A DNA stretch of 64,000 nt. It comes from Pollenia angustigena. Its lineage: Eukaryota > Arthropoda > Insecta > Diptera > Polleniidae. The stretch spans positions 105,175,802-105,239,801 of the forward strand of contig OV884058.1 of the NCBI GenBank assembly GCA_930367215.1, given 5' to 3'. Numbering within the stretch: the stretch's first letter is position 1; every line of letters starts with the position of its first letter. Both the position numbers and the translations under genes were made by a program. Shown here one piece after another: positions 1-11,976 of this stretch. Under the pieces are notes generated by a model. It worked only from the letters and a program-made list of their open reading frames with translations. It made no database searches and was not told where the DNA came from.

Positions 1-290
1 ATGTGATAAGATTTTGCAAAAATTTGTTTTATTTGACTGGAAATCACGCTGTTAAATTTCGTGAAGATCCGTCCATAATTTACCCTAAGCCCCATATAAA
101 CCCTACTACCGGAAAACAGTTTAGTCGCCCAAAACCATAATTAATAATAAATCGTCACATTTTAATATAATAATAACATCATACAGATATTACTCCTTAA
201 ACATTCGAACTGTCGGTGGAGGGTATCAAAGATTCAGCACAGCCGAATATAGCACTCTAACTTGTTTTTAATGTATTTGTGTATACGAAC
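1..290 (+). repeat. Right half of an interspersed element, cut by the window edge
   Basis: This stretch matches the right part of the repeat at 50264-51042 almost base for base, ending in the same short hairpin around TTCGGC/GCCGAA and the tail CACTCTAACTTGTT. It has only one copy of a unit (marker GTCCATAATTTACCC) that is present three times in the other copy. No coding capacity is seen. Its left half lies outside the window. Confidence 0.75.
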
Positions 291-1139
291 ACAACCCTTA
301 ATAGCGTTCGTAGCTATTTTCAAGAAAGTAACGAACATTATATAGTGTTCTGTTCTTCGTTATAAAACAGAACAATTGTAGCAATTCTGTATACCTACAT
401 TATATTTTAATGTTCCATAGAGTTTATTTTTTACAGAACTGAGCAAAAAAGAAATTTAGCACCGACCATCCAGCGGGAATGATAAGGAGTACGGAGGCCT
501 TCTAAAATACCTCTGGCATTGGGGGGTAGGCCTTCCGCTCTCGCATCTTTCGCAGTTACATAAGAAAGAAAACTAATTATTTTGCTTTTGCTTTGGCAGA
601 ACAACAAAACAAAAAATTTTACTCTTTCTCTTCTCCCTTCTCATTGAAGGAAATGTTAACGTGTATCTTATCTGTTATACGAAAGAGCCGGGGCACATAG
701 GAGTTTTTTGCCAATCTAGCCGGACATTAGGCAAAAAATAAAATTTAAGAAATGTAAAAAAATTAAAGTACGCAGATCGACAGACAACAATCTTTTGCTT
801 GGGATTTGTGGTTTTGGGACACTGTTAAAGTCAAGAAATTTGACTAAATTGCTTGCGTGCTCATTAAATTTTTACGGTTTTCACAGGTTGTGGGTAAACG
901 AAAAAAGATTTTAAATCAATTTTTTTTTCGTAAAAAATATTTTTGATTTATAACATTTTTATTGAACAAAATTTAGATGAAAATTGGTTTAATAAACCTT
1001 TTATAAATCAAAAATATTTTTTATGAATATGGGGGTATATTTACAGCAACTTATAAAATTTTTATGATAAAAAACTCGTACGAAATTAAAAAAAGATTTT
1101 TTCCCGAGAGTAGGGTTTATATTGGGGCCTAGGGTAAAT
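291..1139. other. No gene seen; contains a short AT hairpin
   Basis: I see no coding region here. Positions 931-953 and 1001-1023 form an inverted repeat of about 23 bp (AAAAATATTTTTGATTTATA and its complement) with a loop of about 47 bp. It may be the remains of a small inverted-repeat element. Confidence 0.5.
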
Positions 1140-1545
1140 GACGGGCCGACCTTGTAAAATCTTATGTCATTCCGTGCATTGTTCCACCATTTATGTTAGT
1201 TTTTGTAACAAAATTTTCAATTTTTTAATGTGGTGGTTCCAAATTTTAATTCATAGCTCTGATCCTACCTAAGCGATTTTTCTGGGTTTTAATTCCAAAC
1301 TGCTTAGGATAACTACAAGCAATTTGACACCAAGTTTGTTCATTTCTTTTGATTTTTCGAAAGTGAGCGTGTTTTCCACGGACGGACAGACAGACGGACA
1401 TGGCTTAATCGACTTAAAATTATTCAAGGAGCCAGAATATATACACTTTAAGGGGTCTGAGATGAATAATAAAAAAGTTTCACACGGAATGACAAACTTA
1501 ATAAACCTCCCTCACAACTAATTGTGGTGGAGGGTATAAAAACAT
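1140..1545 (-). repeat. Left half of the same repeat family, inverted
   Basis: This is the reverse complement of about 50264-50490. It ends in ACTAATTGTGGTGGAGGGTAT, matching the start ATACCCTCCACCACAATTAGT of the other copy. With 1-290 it suggests a head-to-head or foldback arrangement of one family. It contains the tandem CGGACAGACAGACGGACA motif that occurs in several repeats of this window. No gene is seen. Confidence 0.65.
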
Positions 1546-2219
1546 TTGATTCCGTACGGAATATGCGATCAGTTTCGCACTTTGCTTAAGCAAATGAAAG
1601 TTTCATAAAACTTAACAAAAATGTTCCTTAAGTTCAATATGGTTTTCCTCATATGATTTACATGTATTCGCACATTTACTTAAGCCAACTTAAGCACGTT
1701 ATGAAAAAATAATACAAATTAATAGTCAATTTGGCCCAAACAAAAAACTCAAAATCCGAGTTGCAGATAACGTTTAACTAAGCTTAAACTTAATCCCCAT
1801 TTCAAAAACCCGTCCTTAATAGTCTTGTTAAGATTTGGTAGAAGGTTGTTTTCATTCCGCTCAAAAAAATCATCTTCTTCATCTGAATCATTGTGGTTAA
1901 GTCTGTACTAAACATTCTTACGAATAAATTTTTCCCAAACTCTTTAGTTTCAGTCTTTGTACTATATTTTAAAAATTTGTTACTCGAAAGAAATGTTCCT
2001 GAGTTAAGAATCAAAGAAAGGTTATTAAAAACGTACCAGCTTGTTTTTTTACATAAAAGAAAATAAGTAATATTGTGAAAAAAAACTATTTTTGATTAAT
2101 CAACATAAATTATTCGCTATTCGAAAATAAGCAATTTTAAATTATTCGAACAGTAAATCGCCCAAAATTAATCGATTAATCGAACAACGGTTAATTGTTT
2201 TGCTAAATAATGTTTGGTT
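1546..2219. other. No gene seen
   Basis: This is AT-rich non-coding sequence; the short open frame on the minus strand (1802-2014) has no recognisable features. Positions 2212-2219 (GTTTGGTT) are the left target-site duplication of the next element. Confidence 0.6.
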
Positions 2220-3057
2220 CAAGGCGAATTAACTACTTTTCCGCTTGGCTTGCAGGCTACCCATGTTGACTTGTGCGCAAAGTAAAGGTCACAATTTTGA
2301 AGATAATTTAATGAAATTTGGTACATAGGCTCTAATTGGTACACCAAGCCTATTGAAAATGGGGCAAATAGGTCCACAATTTCATATAGCCCCATACAAA
2401 CTGCTTTCCGGAATAGGGTATTTGTGTCTACTATCAAACAAATTTTAATGAAATTAAAAACATAGGTCGATCCCTCTTGAATCATATGGTCGGGCTTGGC
2501 CGACGATACTTTCTTACTTATTTCTTTTAAAATAAGGCAAACTTTTTTCTATATATTGCAATCATTAATGTTTTTTATTAAAGTTATAAATGTTGACTTC
2601 TTATATCAATTATATTGTTAAGAAAACAAATGAACAAATGAGGTTTTGAAGACACTTGATGATGCAAACTGGTTTGCAATATTTGGTTGCAAATATTGCT
2701 CCACTTAAGCCTGCGATCACCGTTCGGAACACGGAAAAAACTTCCACTTCCAGCTTTTTGGTTTTTTTATAGAGCCACGCTTCATTTTTTAATCTTACTT
2801 TTTTGACTGTTTTTTAGTTTTTTGTTTAACACTTTTTAGTTTATTTTTTTCACTTTTTTTATCACTGCTTTGTTTTCCAATTACATAAAAAACTTTTAAA
2901 AACAATTAAATATTGGCTTAAAAATTATTTAAATTCTAAAAGCCCGTTATTTCAATATAAATAAGAATATAAAAAATAAACAACAATAGAAAATGGTTAG
3001 CTTGAACTGTCAAAATCAGATGGCCTTTCGACACCACCTGTAGTTGAATTCGCCTTG
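2220..3057. mobile_element. Non-autonomous inverted-repeat element, CAAGGCGAATT family
   Basis: The element starts CAAGGCGAATTAACTA and ends GTTGAATTCGCCTTG, giving terminal inverted repeats of about 11-16 bp. It is flanked on both sides by GTTTGGTT (2212-2219 and 3058-3065), an exact 8-bp target-site duplication. It has no transposase. Similar ends occur at 40362-40583, 43458-43592 and 44279-44504. An 8-bp duplication fits hAT, P or Merlin elements, and I cannot choose between them. The right end lies about 130 bp upstream of the start codon of the next host gene, so it may have altered that promoter. Confidence 0.85.
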
Positions 3058-3194
3058 GTTTGGTTTATTTTTGAACACTGGTTAAAATGTATATACATTT
3101 TTTTTTTGTGGCACACTATTTTACTAATTTAAATTTATTTAAATTTTTGAAAATTTACATTTTTAAGCAAAAGAAAATATTCTAAATTCCAAAC

Positions 3195-3772
3195 ATGTCC
3201 AATGCCGACAAAGAAGTTGAAAGGCTCGATAATGAATTTCAAGAATTAATCAAAAATCTGGAGGGTTGTATTCTTAATTACAATTATCGTGAAAAATATG
3301 TTGTAACGGAATGGTTAACAAAATTAAAGCAATCGAAATCTTCGTTAGATGAAAGAAAATTACGAAATCGTTTTCTAAAACATTTCGTCAACAATCAAGA
3401 AGCGGGTTTTAATGTATTTCGTGCAGAACCATTTAATAAACTTCCAAAAGATTTTAGTGGCCCTTTAAAAGATTTGAAAAAGTTATTGGTTAGTAGTTTT
3501 TTATTAAACTTTAGTTTTTAATATATTAAAGAATATTTGCATGAGTATCGAAATTATGTACATATAAACTTCAATTTTTCAAGCCTAAAGATCCCGATGA
3601 AGCCCTTAATCCTACGGAAGATGAAAAACGTTTTTATATAACCGAATTATTTGATAGTTTATCTGATAAAGGATCGTTTCTGGCTCAACAACCGGTTCCG
3701 AGGTGTGGTACATTTTTTATACTCGTTATAAAAGCAGATGAAGAAATACAACCAAGGTGTCAAAACAATTAA
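3195..3772 (+). CDS. DUF4485-domain protein, two exons
   Basis: The gene has two exons, 3195-3488 and 3584-3772, with a 95-bp intron. The donor is TTG|GTTAGT and the acceptor TTTTTCAAG, preceded by a pyrimidine run. Splicing joins in phase 0 and gives about 160 residues. The unspliced frame reads into the intron and stops at 3521, so it is not the real end. The start ATG follows AAAC, a good insect context. Residues about 10-98 (LDNEF near 11, then a charged, helical region with a W about residue 40) resemble the DUF4485 domain seen near the N terminus of centrosomal proteins such as CEP112. That assignment is from memory of the family. The second exon is acidic, then turns hydrophobic (GTFFILVIK). 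AATAAA-type polyadenylation signals follow directly after the stop. The product's function is unknown. Confidence 0.7.
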
Positions 3773-3915
3773 ATAAAATTAAAATAAATTGTATAAAAGC
3801 ATGGTCTATAAATAATATTGTTTTATTTATTAATAAAATCTTACCTTAAATCATACGACTATGTATACAGAATTTTTTGGAGTTTAACTTATGTATATTT
3901 ACATAAACGTCTGTT

Positions 3916-3941
3916 CAAGGCCCATCTATCAATGGGCCTTG
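3916..3941. repeat. 26-bp terminal-repeat remnant with target-site duplication
   Basis: CAAGGCCCAT, six bases, then ATGGGCCTTG forms a near-perfect palindrome. Both sides carry the same 8 bp, CGTCTGTT (3908-3915 and 3942-3949). These are the ends of the CAAGGCCCAT element at 62253-62491 without its interior. It is either a footprint left by imprecise excision or an extreme internal deletion. Confidence 0.75.
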
Positions 3942-3949
3942 CGTCTGTT

Positions 3950-5390
3950 CTTAAACATTTTTTCGAATGTGCTTCTATCAGTTAAGTTCAAGCTTTCTTC
4001 ACACACTTTTTGCTTAAGCTTAAATGTTGACATTAATTTTACGATTTTTTTTATAAAAATAATAAAAAAAACTTATAATTTACTGCAAATTAATAGCCGT
4101 ATTCATAACAAAAAGTTAGCCACAGTTTGTACACTACGTACAACGAGCTGCTAACTAGAATGCCGATTAAGCCTAGCAACTTGTTAGCACAGACCCTGCG
4201 GGAAATTTGTGTGAATTGGTCCAACGGACTGGTCCTGGGAGTTGTGAAAATAGAACAGGTACAAAAAGAAAGAACTCATGACAAGTGAAAGGAGAACCAA
4301 TCATGTAACTGGTTTATGCAGAACTAAAAGGTAGAAAAAGTAATGAATTACAGAACCGTCTTCACCGGTGGTGTGACAAATTTTTTTGGTCTTTCTAAAA
4401 TTTGTTTTTTGAATTCAATTCTACGTCTTGTTTTATTGAAATAATACTACATTGTATTGAAATAATACTACATTGTAGTCACTGTCACTAAACACGTCCA
4501 TTAAGAATAGATGTGTGACTGGTCAAATGGTGTCAATTGACCCCCTCCAATGACAACCCCATGTAAAAGTGATAGGTCTAATTCATAGAAAGTGCTAAAA
4601 CTAGAACCGCTCCCTACCACCAAAGACCTATCACGGGACTACTTTGGTGTCAGTTCGCTTCCCTCTAGGGGAGTTAATTCATAACAAACTTTTTTCCATC
4701 TGCTAACTTTGAATAAATCAACTCTGAATTTTAATGATGCCACATTATATTACTCAAAATGCAACACGTTGTGCATAAATCATCAGGTATGTTCTAGGTT
4801 TCGACTCGAATTGAAAACGAAAAATTTTTTAAATCCGCATAATTCTTAAATTGGTGTTCTCAAATCCGCATGTTTTTTTGTATTCGAAGTTTTTGTTCGA
4901 AAAAACTTTTTTTGGACTAAAGTTCGCTAATTTGCTAACCGCAGCATGATAGCAATGTTTAATATTTTTTTAAAATCGTGAAAGCTGTAAAGAATACCAC
5001 ACTCATAAAATTATTACAGTAACTGATTGTAGGTTATTAAATTCGTTTTCGGTACTGTTAAAATTGAATAAAAATATAGTTATTTTACGAATAAATTTAT
5101 TTTTCAACATTTATGTTTGTTATTAAAAAAACAAACTACCAAAAAATAATGTTTTCCGTATTTTTTTTTGTTAATTTGTTTGATTTTTATCGGTTAAAAT
5201 ATATTTTTTAAAAGTAAAAACTATTCAATTTTAACGAATATGATGTTCAATAAATAAAAAACTTAGAAATTACTGAAAAAATCATTTGTTTTAAATGAAA
5301 TGTAAATGATCCGTTTTTTAAATGAATTTTAATTTGTTTCAAATGAATTTTCGTTTGAATTTAACTACATAATATTTTGAGTGCAGGAAA
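3950..5390. other. No gene seen
   Basis: This AT-rich stretch has no coding region. Around 4925-5000 it carries a diverged copy of a motif (GCATGATAGCAA... then a Lys/Asn-rich AT run) that recurs near 5637 and 42548, so it is probably repeat-derived. Confidence 0.5.
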
Positions 5391-5394
5391 AAAT

Positions 5395-5830
5395 AGCTTT
5401 TATCGCGAACATGGCTAAAATTCGCGAAAAATTGCAAACTTATAAACAAACACTAAAATTTATTTGAAATCGCTAAATCGGTAAAAAAAAAAACAAAATG
5501 TCGGAAAAATCGCGTAAATTTTTAATATTTCAAGCCAGCCATATAATTGACTTAAAGTCCCTAAAACTATAAGGATTGGCAAAAATTAGGTAAAAATTGC
5601 TAAATTCGCGGAAATTCGCAAAAATTTGCTAACATCGGCATGATAGCAAAGTCTACTATTTATTATAAATCGTTAAAGTTGGAAAGAATCAGAAAACTAA
5701 ATGAAACAAATCGCTTCTATCGCGAACATGGCTAAAATTCGCGAAAAATCGCAAACTTTTAAACAACCAAAAAACTAATTTGAGATCGCTAAATCGATTA
5801 AAAAAACAAATTGTCTGAAAATAACATAAA
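5395..5830 (+). repeat. Diverged tandem repeat, unit about 318 bp
   Basis: TATCGCGAACATGGCTAAAA occurs at 5401 and again at 5719, and each is followed by TTCGCGAAAAAT and then GATCGCTAAATCG or AATCGCTAAATCGG. A third, weaker copy lies at 42600-42760 inside another element. The run is non-coding. Confidence 0.65.
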
Positions 5831-6202
5831 AATCGTTAAAAAAAATTAGCTGTAATTACATCAAAATAATGAAAAAGTCGATTTTAAATTTAGGGTAAGT
5901 TAGGGGCTTTTGGATTTTAGATAACGATATGTTTTTGATTAAATTGGATAAAGAAGATTTTAAGCTAAAAACTAAATTTATTTTTTTGTTAAAAATGTTA
6001 TCAAATATTAGAATAAAAATCGATTCATTTTACTTTCACCAACCCATTACTACTCTAATTGAAAACGAATAAAAACATGTGGATGTGAAATGCAGAACAC
6101 CAAAAATTCTAAAGTAATCCACTTTCGGGTGGATTCGGATTCTAGAACACACCCGCATCGCTGGGTTTGTCATTTTTTTTTTTTTTTTTTGTCTTTTCCT
6201 CC
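5831..6202. other. No gene seen
   Basis: This is AT-rich sequence with a T tract at 6174-6190. Nothing recognisable is seen. Confidence 0.5.
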
Positions 6203-6624
6203 ACATTTAACAATTTCACTCGTAAAACTGCTCTGAGTGGAGAAGCAGCTCGCGCTTTTTGTCATTATTTCTAAAGAACAAACAGGTCGTTTTTGTTTGT
6301 CTGCTTTTGTTGCGTTTTGCGTTGTCACGCCGCATTGGTTGGTGTTTCGGCGTCGTATAACTGTACCGAGTTACGGTTTTTGCGGTTTCTACATTAACTA
6401 TATGCAATCGTTTTTAACCTAAATGTTTTAATGTGTGTTGTCTGGTGGAGAGCCAAAGAAAAAAACTCAATGTGACTGATGGAGAACCATATATAACTCA
6501 GACGTTTTACTGGTGGATTACCAAGGAAATAACTCAGATGTTTACTGGTGGAGACCAAAATACTCTGGAGCGGATTCTGGAAGCTCTCGCCTTCCTATAC
6601 GAAAGTTTAAGTCGAACGAGGTTT

Positions 6625-9600
6625 TGTGACGGATACTGTGTTGTTCTTGGATCTTGGCGTTTTTTTTTTTATATTCAAAAACACTTAAATATTCCCATCT
6701 CTGAGTGCCATCACTGTTCAAACGGAAAAAAACTACAACCCTACAACATACGCAAAGAATACCACTCTGTCAAGGCGAATTGACTACCATAGCAAAGTTT
6801 TGTAGACTTGGCGTGGGGATACACAAATTTTCGAGGTATTCATTCAACAAGTGGCAGTGAAAATGGTCGGTAGTTTTATTTAAAGAAAACGAGTAAACGG
6901 GAAAAAATTAAATACTAAGCCAAATCTTTGCAAGGTAAGATCGTCACATACAAACAAAAAAATTAAGAGTTCCTTGCAATTGGATAAGGTGAACACACAA
7001 AATAAAACAAACAGCAAAAGAAGTGGATTTAAATATTAAATGTTCTTTTTGTTGGTCCACACAAAAAAAGAAAAGCTGTCGAAAAAAAACTTGAGGCTTC
7101 AACAAAATGGCGAGCGTTAAAGAAGGTAAAACAAATTAGAGAAGCCCCCATGCCTGTGTGAAGTGCTTCAACCAAACCAGGTATCAAATATATCGAAGCA
7201 AGAAGAATACTTATACGTTGTTCACTTTAACCAAACTTCTTTACCGCCCCAGAAAAACCACATGTTAGAAAAGTACCGACAAAAGAAAAGCTACTCGTTT
7301 ACCCGAATTACAAACTCTACCGCCCAAATAATATCACGTGTTACAAAAACACCTTAAAAGGAAACTGTCACAGTTTTCAACAAACCTAACAAAAAAAGAG
7401 TGGACATCAAAAAGAAGTGTCTAAAGGTTTAACTTTAACCTCGTTTTTGTTACCGCACAAAAGTGACAGTAAATCTCAACAATAATGATACATGTGCCCG
7501 CCTAAACGCCATGCGTTTCAACTTAACCTCAACTATAGTCTTAGAACTGTCATGTGTCTCAACATACTCGTCACATAAACCGCCCAATTGACACGTGCTT
7601 CCTGTTAACCACTATTTCGTTTACCAGCTCTTAGTGTCACAGGCCAACCTCAACTCTAGTCACCATTTCGTTACATGCTTCAACGTTAATTCAACTTAGT
7701 CACCATCGGAACCGGCAGTAGCCATAACGTAAAATTTCTCCGATACGGAAACTCCTACCCTTTCTGGGGCATATCGTATCCAGCACAATACAGACAACAT
7801 ATCAACCAAATCAGCCTGTATAATCCTGAAGGGATTCCACACATCGGCAAGTATTGCAGAAAACTTGTTGGTATAATGTACCATATATAATATTGTGATT
7901 TATTAAACGTATTTTTTTTAATTGTATTTGGGGGGGTTTCAACCAAATTATGGTGAGTTGCCTCTAATTTATTTTTCAAAAATTATCAACGCCACTGCGT
8001 GTTACATATATTTGCAGATATATGGGTATATGTATGCACATATGTGTATGTATGTTTATATTTTTATAGTTAAATATATAGATATAGGCATATATATGTA
8101 TATATGTATGTGTATATGTATGTGTATATATATGCATGTATTTAATTTAATGATTTATTTATTTAATGATTATTTAATTGAATAAACTTGATACTCATGG
8201 TATAAATTGGTAGACATCGCAATAAATTTCTGAGCAATTTGATAACTAATTACAAATGGAAAGGTATTGAACAATTCATCAAGTCAAATAAGCAACTTAT
8301 TAAAGGGATAAATAGTGAAAGTGGTAGATTATAAATTAAAATTAATAATAGTGCTTAAATAAGTATGCAATTTAGAAAAAAAAATGGCCTAGAGCATAGA
8401 TAGGAGAATAAATGATTCAATAGTCAAATCTAGATATAGCTAGGGATATTGGTGATAGGACCATTGAATGGGGTATTAATTTGATGAAAATTTTTGACAG
8501 GTAAATGGATTAATTGGACTGAGGAATAACTCCAGACATTCATTAATGAATGGCGGGATCGTTTATCTAGGGGGCAATTTGATAGGTGAATGAGTGGGAA
8601 ACGTAGTTGATGCAAGTGAATGAATAGATAACTGGAAATAAAGGAATAGATAAATGGAAATAAATGAATAGGTAACAGCGGATAACTGAATGAATAACTA
8701 AAAATAACTAATAATTACTAATAATAACAAATATTATCCGAATATATAACTTAAAATAACTGAATAAATAACAAAAATTATCCGAATATATAACTTAAAA
8801 TAACTATATTAATAAATAAAACTAACCGAATATTTAATTAATAATTAACTGAAAAATAACTAGAACTAACTGAGGATATGACTAAATGTAACCAGGGAAA
8901 CAACTGGATGAATGACTGAATAGACTATTAGCAACTTAGTGGGTAGTTCGACAACTAAATGTGATAGCATAACTCCGTGAATTGATTAATTGATTACTGG
9001 GGGATTTAACTAGGGAATAATTTAAGAAATCATTTAAGGGATGGATAACAAATCTGATAAGACTTAAAAATCAAATAACGAAAGGAAATAATTTAATAAG
9101 TTTATGGACAGTTGGGTCTATAACCAACGGCTAACTGGCTAATGTTTTAATTTTTGGTACAATGTAAACAAATTAAATTTACTGCAACTAAAACAATAGT
9201 GAAAAGAGGAAACTGATAAAGGATTAACATTGTCAATTGACAACTTTGTGAATTTTAATCTATTAAAATTTGAATAGATTTATCAACACCTAAAAAGATT
9301 TATGTACAATTTATCAAATTTATCAGTCCGGAACTTAAGAAACAATAAATCCTATTACCAAATAGAAATCTAAAGCTTTGCGGAACAAGTAAACCCTAAT
9401 ATAAAAAAAAGAAAAAATAAATAACGATTTTCAAGTTTACAAAGTTGTACTGAAGATTTTAGACTCAATTATTAAATTATTTCATTGGTTATTACACTTT
9501 TAATGTTTGAAGTTAGTTTTTTTTAGCAGCCTAAAATAAATTAAAACTTAATTATCTAAGTTATTTATTGAATCCTTCGGTTAACGAAATAATATTAATA

Positions 9601-10009
9601 CAAATAAGGACGTGCACATTGGCATCCTTAATATACCTACAAAAGAAAAAAAAAAAAAACTTGAATATTTCGCAACTATCGCGAACTTATAAATATCTGA
9701 CTTGACAAATTAAACCTTCGGGAATCTATATAAATGAATGAAACTTAAGGGCATAACTGCCAGGTTCTCAGAAGTGAATAAATTAAGTAGGGGCTTACAA
9801 AACTTATTGTCTATGAAAGTTTATCCCGCCAACATTTATTAAATTTAATAATCACATATGAATATGATTAATTATTGTTAGTTCATATTTAATATATGAA
9901 GATTCAATAAAAAAATAATGACAAAAAAAAAAAAAAAAAAAACATATGAATATGCAAATAAGTGATAAATATATCAAGGATTGGTAAAAAAAAAAAAAAT
10001 TAGTTTATT

Positions 10010-10047
<38 letters not shown>

Positions 10048-10357
10048 AGAAAGAAAAGAACAGCAACAATGAAGAAATAAAATCAAAGGAAAAGAAAATA
10101 ATTTAACGAATACTCACCTAATAATACGGGGGAATAGAGCCCGTATAGGTAGCTGAAATAGACTACTTTCATTCGGTAAAACCATTACCGATAATTGAAG
10201 CTCAAAACTTTTGTCCTTTATTGTTTCACGGCATATACATATTTTATTTTGATGCGAAAGTTAAATTAAGCTTTTCCTTCGTTTTTATTTTTTTTTCTCA
10301 AATCAAAGACCAAACTGTTTAATTATGGAATCCTTATAATGAAATTTAATTTAACAT
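6625..10357 (+). repeat. 5' LTR of the gypsy element, left part
   Basis: This part starts TGTGACGG and matches 35286-38923 almost throughout, at an offset of about 28,660. It breaks at AACAT (10353-10357), the BEL target site. Features seen include a strong 5' splice-donor-like site CAAG|GTAAGA (GT at 6935), a short ATG frame near 7107 ending in a second donor-like GGTAAA, a region rich in TTAACCTCAACT-like motifs (7140-7700), a TATG/TATA microsatellite (8010-8140), and a long ATAACTGAATAA-like simple region (8620-8900). It contains a CAAGGCGAATT end near 6773. The short open frames in it are conserved only because the LTRs are young copies; none looks like a gene. Confidence 0.9.
9867..9941 (+). 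mobile_element. Tiny 5'-truncated LINE tail inside the 5' LTR only
   Basis: About 55 bp matching the 3' end of the LINE at 47403-47460, followed by an A run, is flanked by ACATATGAATATG (9854-9866 and 9942-9954). The 3' LTR has the empty site. The insertion therefore happened after the gypsy element integrated. Confidence 0.85.
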
Positions 10358-11246
10358 TGTCTAAACTTGCGTTTAGACAATATTAATTGTCTTATCTACA
10401 AATATTATATTTTTTGAATTTTCATTATAAAAAAAAAAAAAAGAAATAACGTCTTAAATTAATAGTAATATTTTGAATTTTTAATTGCTAAATAATAAGA
10501 AAATCAATGAATTAAAAAAAATTAAATAACATGTTAAGTAAAGGAAAACCTGTAAAATGGAAAGAACAGGAATTAAATTTCAGTTGCTATTGTGTTAGAA
10601 CTTAAATTAAGCATGCAAAGTATATCTTATTTAAATTACGTAAATTAAGTGTAAAATGTAAATTGTATTATTATAGTGCGAAAAGTGAAGTACAGATGGC
10701 GTTCAAAAATTAATATCGTAAAAAAATTAAGTTGTAAGCACTGATAGAATTCAGAGTTATTCCAACATGCTTCGGCTATCTGAAACCGAAGGCTTTCTAA
10801 AAAAAATCTAAAAATAGACATTTTTACTTCACTTATCCCTTAGCAACAGAAGTGATTAGTTGAAATTACACTACTTAGCCTAACTTACAATTAGTCTTAA
10901 ATATCTAAAACCTACTCGCTAATTGAATATTAAAATAAACAACTTAATTATAACTTAACATTATACCTACGAAACCTCATTTAAATCGATCTGCGTTAGA
11001 ACGAAATCCCGAACTCAAAAGGTAATTACTAATCGAGCTCTTAAATTAACCTCCTATTTGAAAAAGGAATAATTTGCTCTTTAATTTATTCCCTTTCTAA
11101 ATCCCTACAATTATAATCATTCAACGAATGATTATAATTACAATCCTTATCAAGAGATTCTCCCACATCTTTAGTGCCCTGCAGTTCTATACCCAAAAGT
11201 GAGGATTGTTTAAAGGTTGTGTGTGTCCCTAACACCAAGAACTTCA
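10358..11246 (+). repeat. BEL 5' LTR (889 bp)
   Basis: TG...CA ends are present, and it is identical in length to 24262-25150. Two mismatches are noted, near 10470 and near 10647. It opens with an inverted repeat, GTCTAAACTTGCGTTTAGAC. Confidence 0.93.
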
Positions 11247-11264
11247 TGGTCCTTCGCCTCAACA
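11247..11264 (+). other. Putative primer-binding site of the BEL element
   Basis: TGGTCCTTCGCCTCAACA follows the 5' LTR with no gap. It starts with TGG, the complement of a tRNA CCA end. I could not assign the tRNA with confidence. Confidence 0.55.
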
Positions 11265-11976
11265 ACCAGTGTCCATAGGAAAAAAAAATCTTGTCACTCA
11301 AAAAGAAGTCAAAGGTCTTGAAGAGTGTTAAAAGGTCTCGAAGAGTGTTAAAAGAACAACAACAACACAAATAAAGGAGTAAAAGTTACTTAAAAAACAC
11401 AATAATGAGGTAAATTAATCATTTAAACTCTTAATGATATTAGTACCAAAGCAAGCACAAGCAAAGAAGTGACTCGGCGGTAGTTCCTAAAAAAAATGTA
11501 AAATTAAAGTAATTTTGAGAAAAGAAGAAGAAAACATAAAAAGTGCCTGAATAATCAAAAAATAAAAGAAAAAATAACATAAAATTGCCTAAAATTAGAT
11601 ATGTATTAGAGGAAAAGTGTAAAAGAAAAAAAAAATAGAAAATAAAAAATATTATACATAGTTAAAGTAGGCAGAGAAATATACATGAAAAGTGGGAAAA
11701 AAAATAAATGCGGCAAAGGCAAAGAAAAAGTAAATGAAAATCACCGTTAATCAGTGTATTTACCTAAGCTTATACATAAGTATGTACATAGTTTTCTATA
11801 TAACATAGTGAAAAAAAGGCATAATACCGTTTCATTTTCCTATAGAGAAAAAAAAATAATATTTGAAAAAAGAGAAAAAAAGTTTAAATAATTGTGAATT
11901 TACAAAAATAGAATAAAGGCATATTTATCCCTTATAATCGCCATTCTGATAAAAAATTCATGTATATTATAAATAA
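11265..11976 (+). other. BEL leader, first part; no gene seen
   Basis: This is AT-rich and purine-rich untranslated sequence. It has a short direct repeat, GTGTTAAAAG, near 11326 and 11345. No start codon leads into a meaningful frame. Confidence 0.6.

Noticed and set aside
7163..8615. Open frames of 61-87 residues in the 5' gypsy LTR, mostly repeated in the 3' LTR
   Set aside because: They recur only because the two LTRs are recent copies. They lack domains, have poor composition, and overlap simple repeats.
6625..10357. Segmental duplication of a 4-kb genomic block
   Set aside because: The repeat has TG/CA ends, a GTTT duplication outside, a primer site and a purine tract inside, and an empty site elsewhere in the window.
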